Shown piece by piece: positions 62,226 to 64,000 of a stretch of DNA of 64,000 nucleotides (its first letter is position 1; each line of letters begins with the position of its first letter). Under the pieces are notes generated by a model that was not told the DNA's origin, did no database searches, and worked only from the letters and a program-made list of their open reading frames with translations. This DNA is from Cyanoderma ruficeps (Eukaryota > Chordata > Aves > Passeriformes > Timaliidae), in the NCBI GenBank assembly GCA_008694505.1, contig VZDJ01000056.1:6944019-7008018 (forward strand), read 5' to 3'. Both the position numbers and the translations under genes were made by a program.

Positions 62226-64000
62226 GTTGGTTCGTGCAAGGAGAACCCAGAAGTTAGAATGCTTTTCCCTCGACTGACAGAGGAAAGAAATTACCTTAAT
62301 TTAATTAGAACGTACACTGTCTTAGCAATACATAGGTAAATGTTAATGAAACAGACCTGGGTTTAGCTTTTGTTCCTGACTGGCTAACGCAAGTCAGTAA
62401 ATTAAAAATGCACGTAGGTTTTTGTCTAAATACTGGACTCACCTTTTGAACCAGTAATGATTTGAGACAATCAATTTGAGGATTTTGAAATTCAGTACTC
62501 TCTTGCTCAGAAGTGGTCATAGCATTATAAAGCTGGAAAGGTAGTAGATGCTAATATTGTCATTTCTGCATACCTGCTCTGTGAACTCTTAATAGCTTTG
62601 CTTGTAGCTGTAAAACCAGGTTTTCCTATAGCTTAAATTTGAAAATTCTTGAGCCTTTTGTTTCAATATTATTGTCTTCTTGCCCTTATGGTATGTATCC
62701 ATGTGCTTTGACATTGTGTTACCTGACCTGGTAAATAAGGAAGGGGCTTATAGGGCAGCACCTGAACTTTCCCAGAATTTTGACTCTTTTTGCTCCCATC
62801 AAAAGATGGGAACAGCCTCTGGCTCCAGAGCTTGCTTGGGAAAATGAGCGTGGCCCCTGTCAATGGAGTGCTGTTGTCTGATGCCCTAAGGGCAGCTGAG
62901 GTGGCTGAGGACCCACTGCTGGACCCTCTCCATGGCTGGCTCTGCAGATGTTCAGCACAGAGCTAATTTGTCACGAGGCCATCCCCAAATCCAGTAGGAT
63001 GCACCAGGAACGGCCTGAGCTTGGTGGCCTGTATTGTGCTCTTCTGTGTCAAGCAACAGGCTACATCAGTGTGAACAGCCACAAGATTAAAAAGCAATTT
63101 TTTCTTGAGACCTTGGTGATGAGGGAGCTGAATGGCCTCCTCGTGTGAGGCCACGTTATTGCCCATGTTCCTTGTCTGTTAATCCCACGGTGGATGCAGG
63201 TAAAAGTGTGAACATGGGCAGGTACCGTGGGACAGCTGCACTCCTGGACTTTCACCTTTCCTGTGCGATTTGCTTCTAGATTTCATGTCTGAAAATTGAA
63301 GTGTGGGCTGTCTTGGTGCAGTGGTGCTGCCTGAACATCCTTGTCCAAGAAAGCAAAGCCTGGAGACGTGTATTGTGTCCTTTTACCATTGGCAGCCTTA
63401 CCTGGAAGGCGCTGCAGTGATTGGGATCAGCGTGTAATAGAGCTGAGATTTTTTTTTTCTGCACCGGGCTGTTACTTTTTTAATAAGATACATGTGAACT
63501 TAATCTTGCATACTTCCCTTTAGAGACCTGTTCTCCACATCAAAAGGCCGCTGGGGTTGATAGGAAGGTACATGTGTAGGAACAAACAAGGCAACACGTC
63601 GTAAGTTCAGGTGCATAGCGAAAATGTCACCGTGCAGTCTGATGTTGGCAGCTGCAACTCGTGGCTTTTTGAATACCACAAGTGCCCTATGGAGCCAATC
63701 TGACAGCACTGCCCGGGTGACACGAGCCTTTATTTCCTTTCAGAACAGCACAATGTAATCATTGTTTTTGTTCTTGTGCAGCCACAGACTCCTTTGTAAG
63801 CGCAAATTCAAATGGAAGAAGCATCAAAGTTAATTTGAAATGAAATGCACCCCAAGTAGTCCGGGGGAAATGGAGACATTACTTTGTAGCCACCCTTCTC
63901 CTGCCAAAACTGCAGCACCCCAGATGTCAGGAAGCCATGCAGTGCTCTTTGTCTGGTCTTGATTGACTAGATTGTTTTCATCCCAGCCTTTTAAAATCTT

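Larger units (their letters stand above)
52006..64000 (+). other. SLC25A26: SLC25A26 intron 3 (continues beyond the window)
   Basis: From the GTAAGA donor to the window edge, at least 11,995 bp, I looked for the next exon, expected to start in phase 0 and encode the remainder of helix 3 with a P-S-E-V-V-K-Q-R type motif. I did not find it. No CR1 copy is recognisable here. Contents include a (GTTT)n repeat (54272), an exact 20-bp duplication (55071), a 13-bp inverted repeat (60890) and a CTCF-like motif (62211). The mammalian gene also has very long introns in this part. Confidence 0.8.

Noticed and set aside
52006..64000. Search for SLC25A26 exon 4
   Set aside because: No stretch with an acceptor followed by the expected second carrier motif was found, so it most likely lies beyond the window. 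A tblastn of the full protein against the extended scaffold would settle this.

Overview
The window reads as nuclear DNA from a bird. Six fragments of CR1, the dominant avian LINE, can be read directly. Their 3' ends carry the degenerate ATTCTATG-type terminus and several have the usual 5' truncation. The rest is sparsely repetitive, with long introns and intergenic DNA. The one gene has vertebrate exon-intron structure with GT-AG junctions, and nothing bacterial or viral is organised as a coding block. I cannot fix the species; a passerine is possible but is not shown by anything I can point to.

The only gene I can support is the 5' part of SLC25A26, the mitochondrial S-adenosylmethionine carrier, on the + strand. 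A CpG-rich, TATA-less promoter (about 46540-46827) leads into coding exon 1 (46828-46860), exon 2 (50189-50345) and exon 3 (51896-52005). Together they give 300 coding bases, exactly 100 codons, with matching phases at each junction. They cover the first two transmembrane helices and most of the third of a six-helix carrier. The last 12 kb is intron 3, and I found no fourth exon before the window ends.

Positions 1 to about 46500 are intergenic. In human the gene upstream of SLC25A26 is MAGI1, transcribed away from it, so this stretch is probably part of the MAGI1-SLC25A26 interval; that is inference from remembered synteny. I found no credible coding exon there. It holds three + or - strand CR1 fragments plus a short fourth, one assembly gap of 28 N, several short tandem duplications, A/C-only tracts, and a few AT-rich segments dense in homeodomain- or octamer-type motifs that look like candidate distal regulatory elements. 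Their conservation cannot be judged from one sequence.

No new multi-gene system is visible. The most distinctive points are all at the SLC25A26 promoter: a 17-bp tandem repeat carrying TAATT cores inside the CpG island, a NRF-1-like site and E-box, and a YY1/TISU-like element whose ATG opens a short upstream ORF in better initiation context than the carrier's own start codon.
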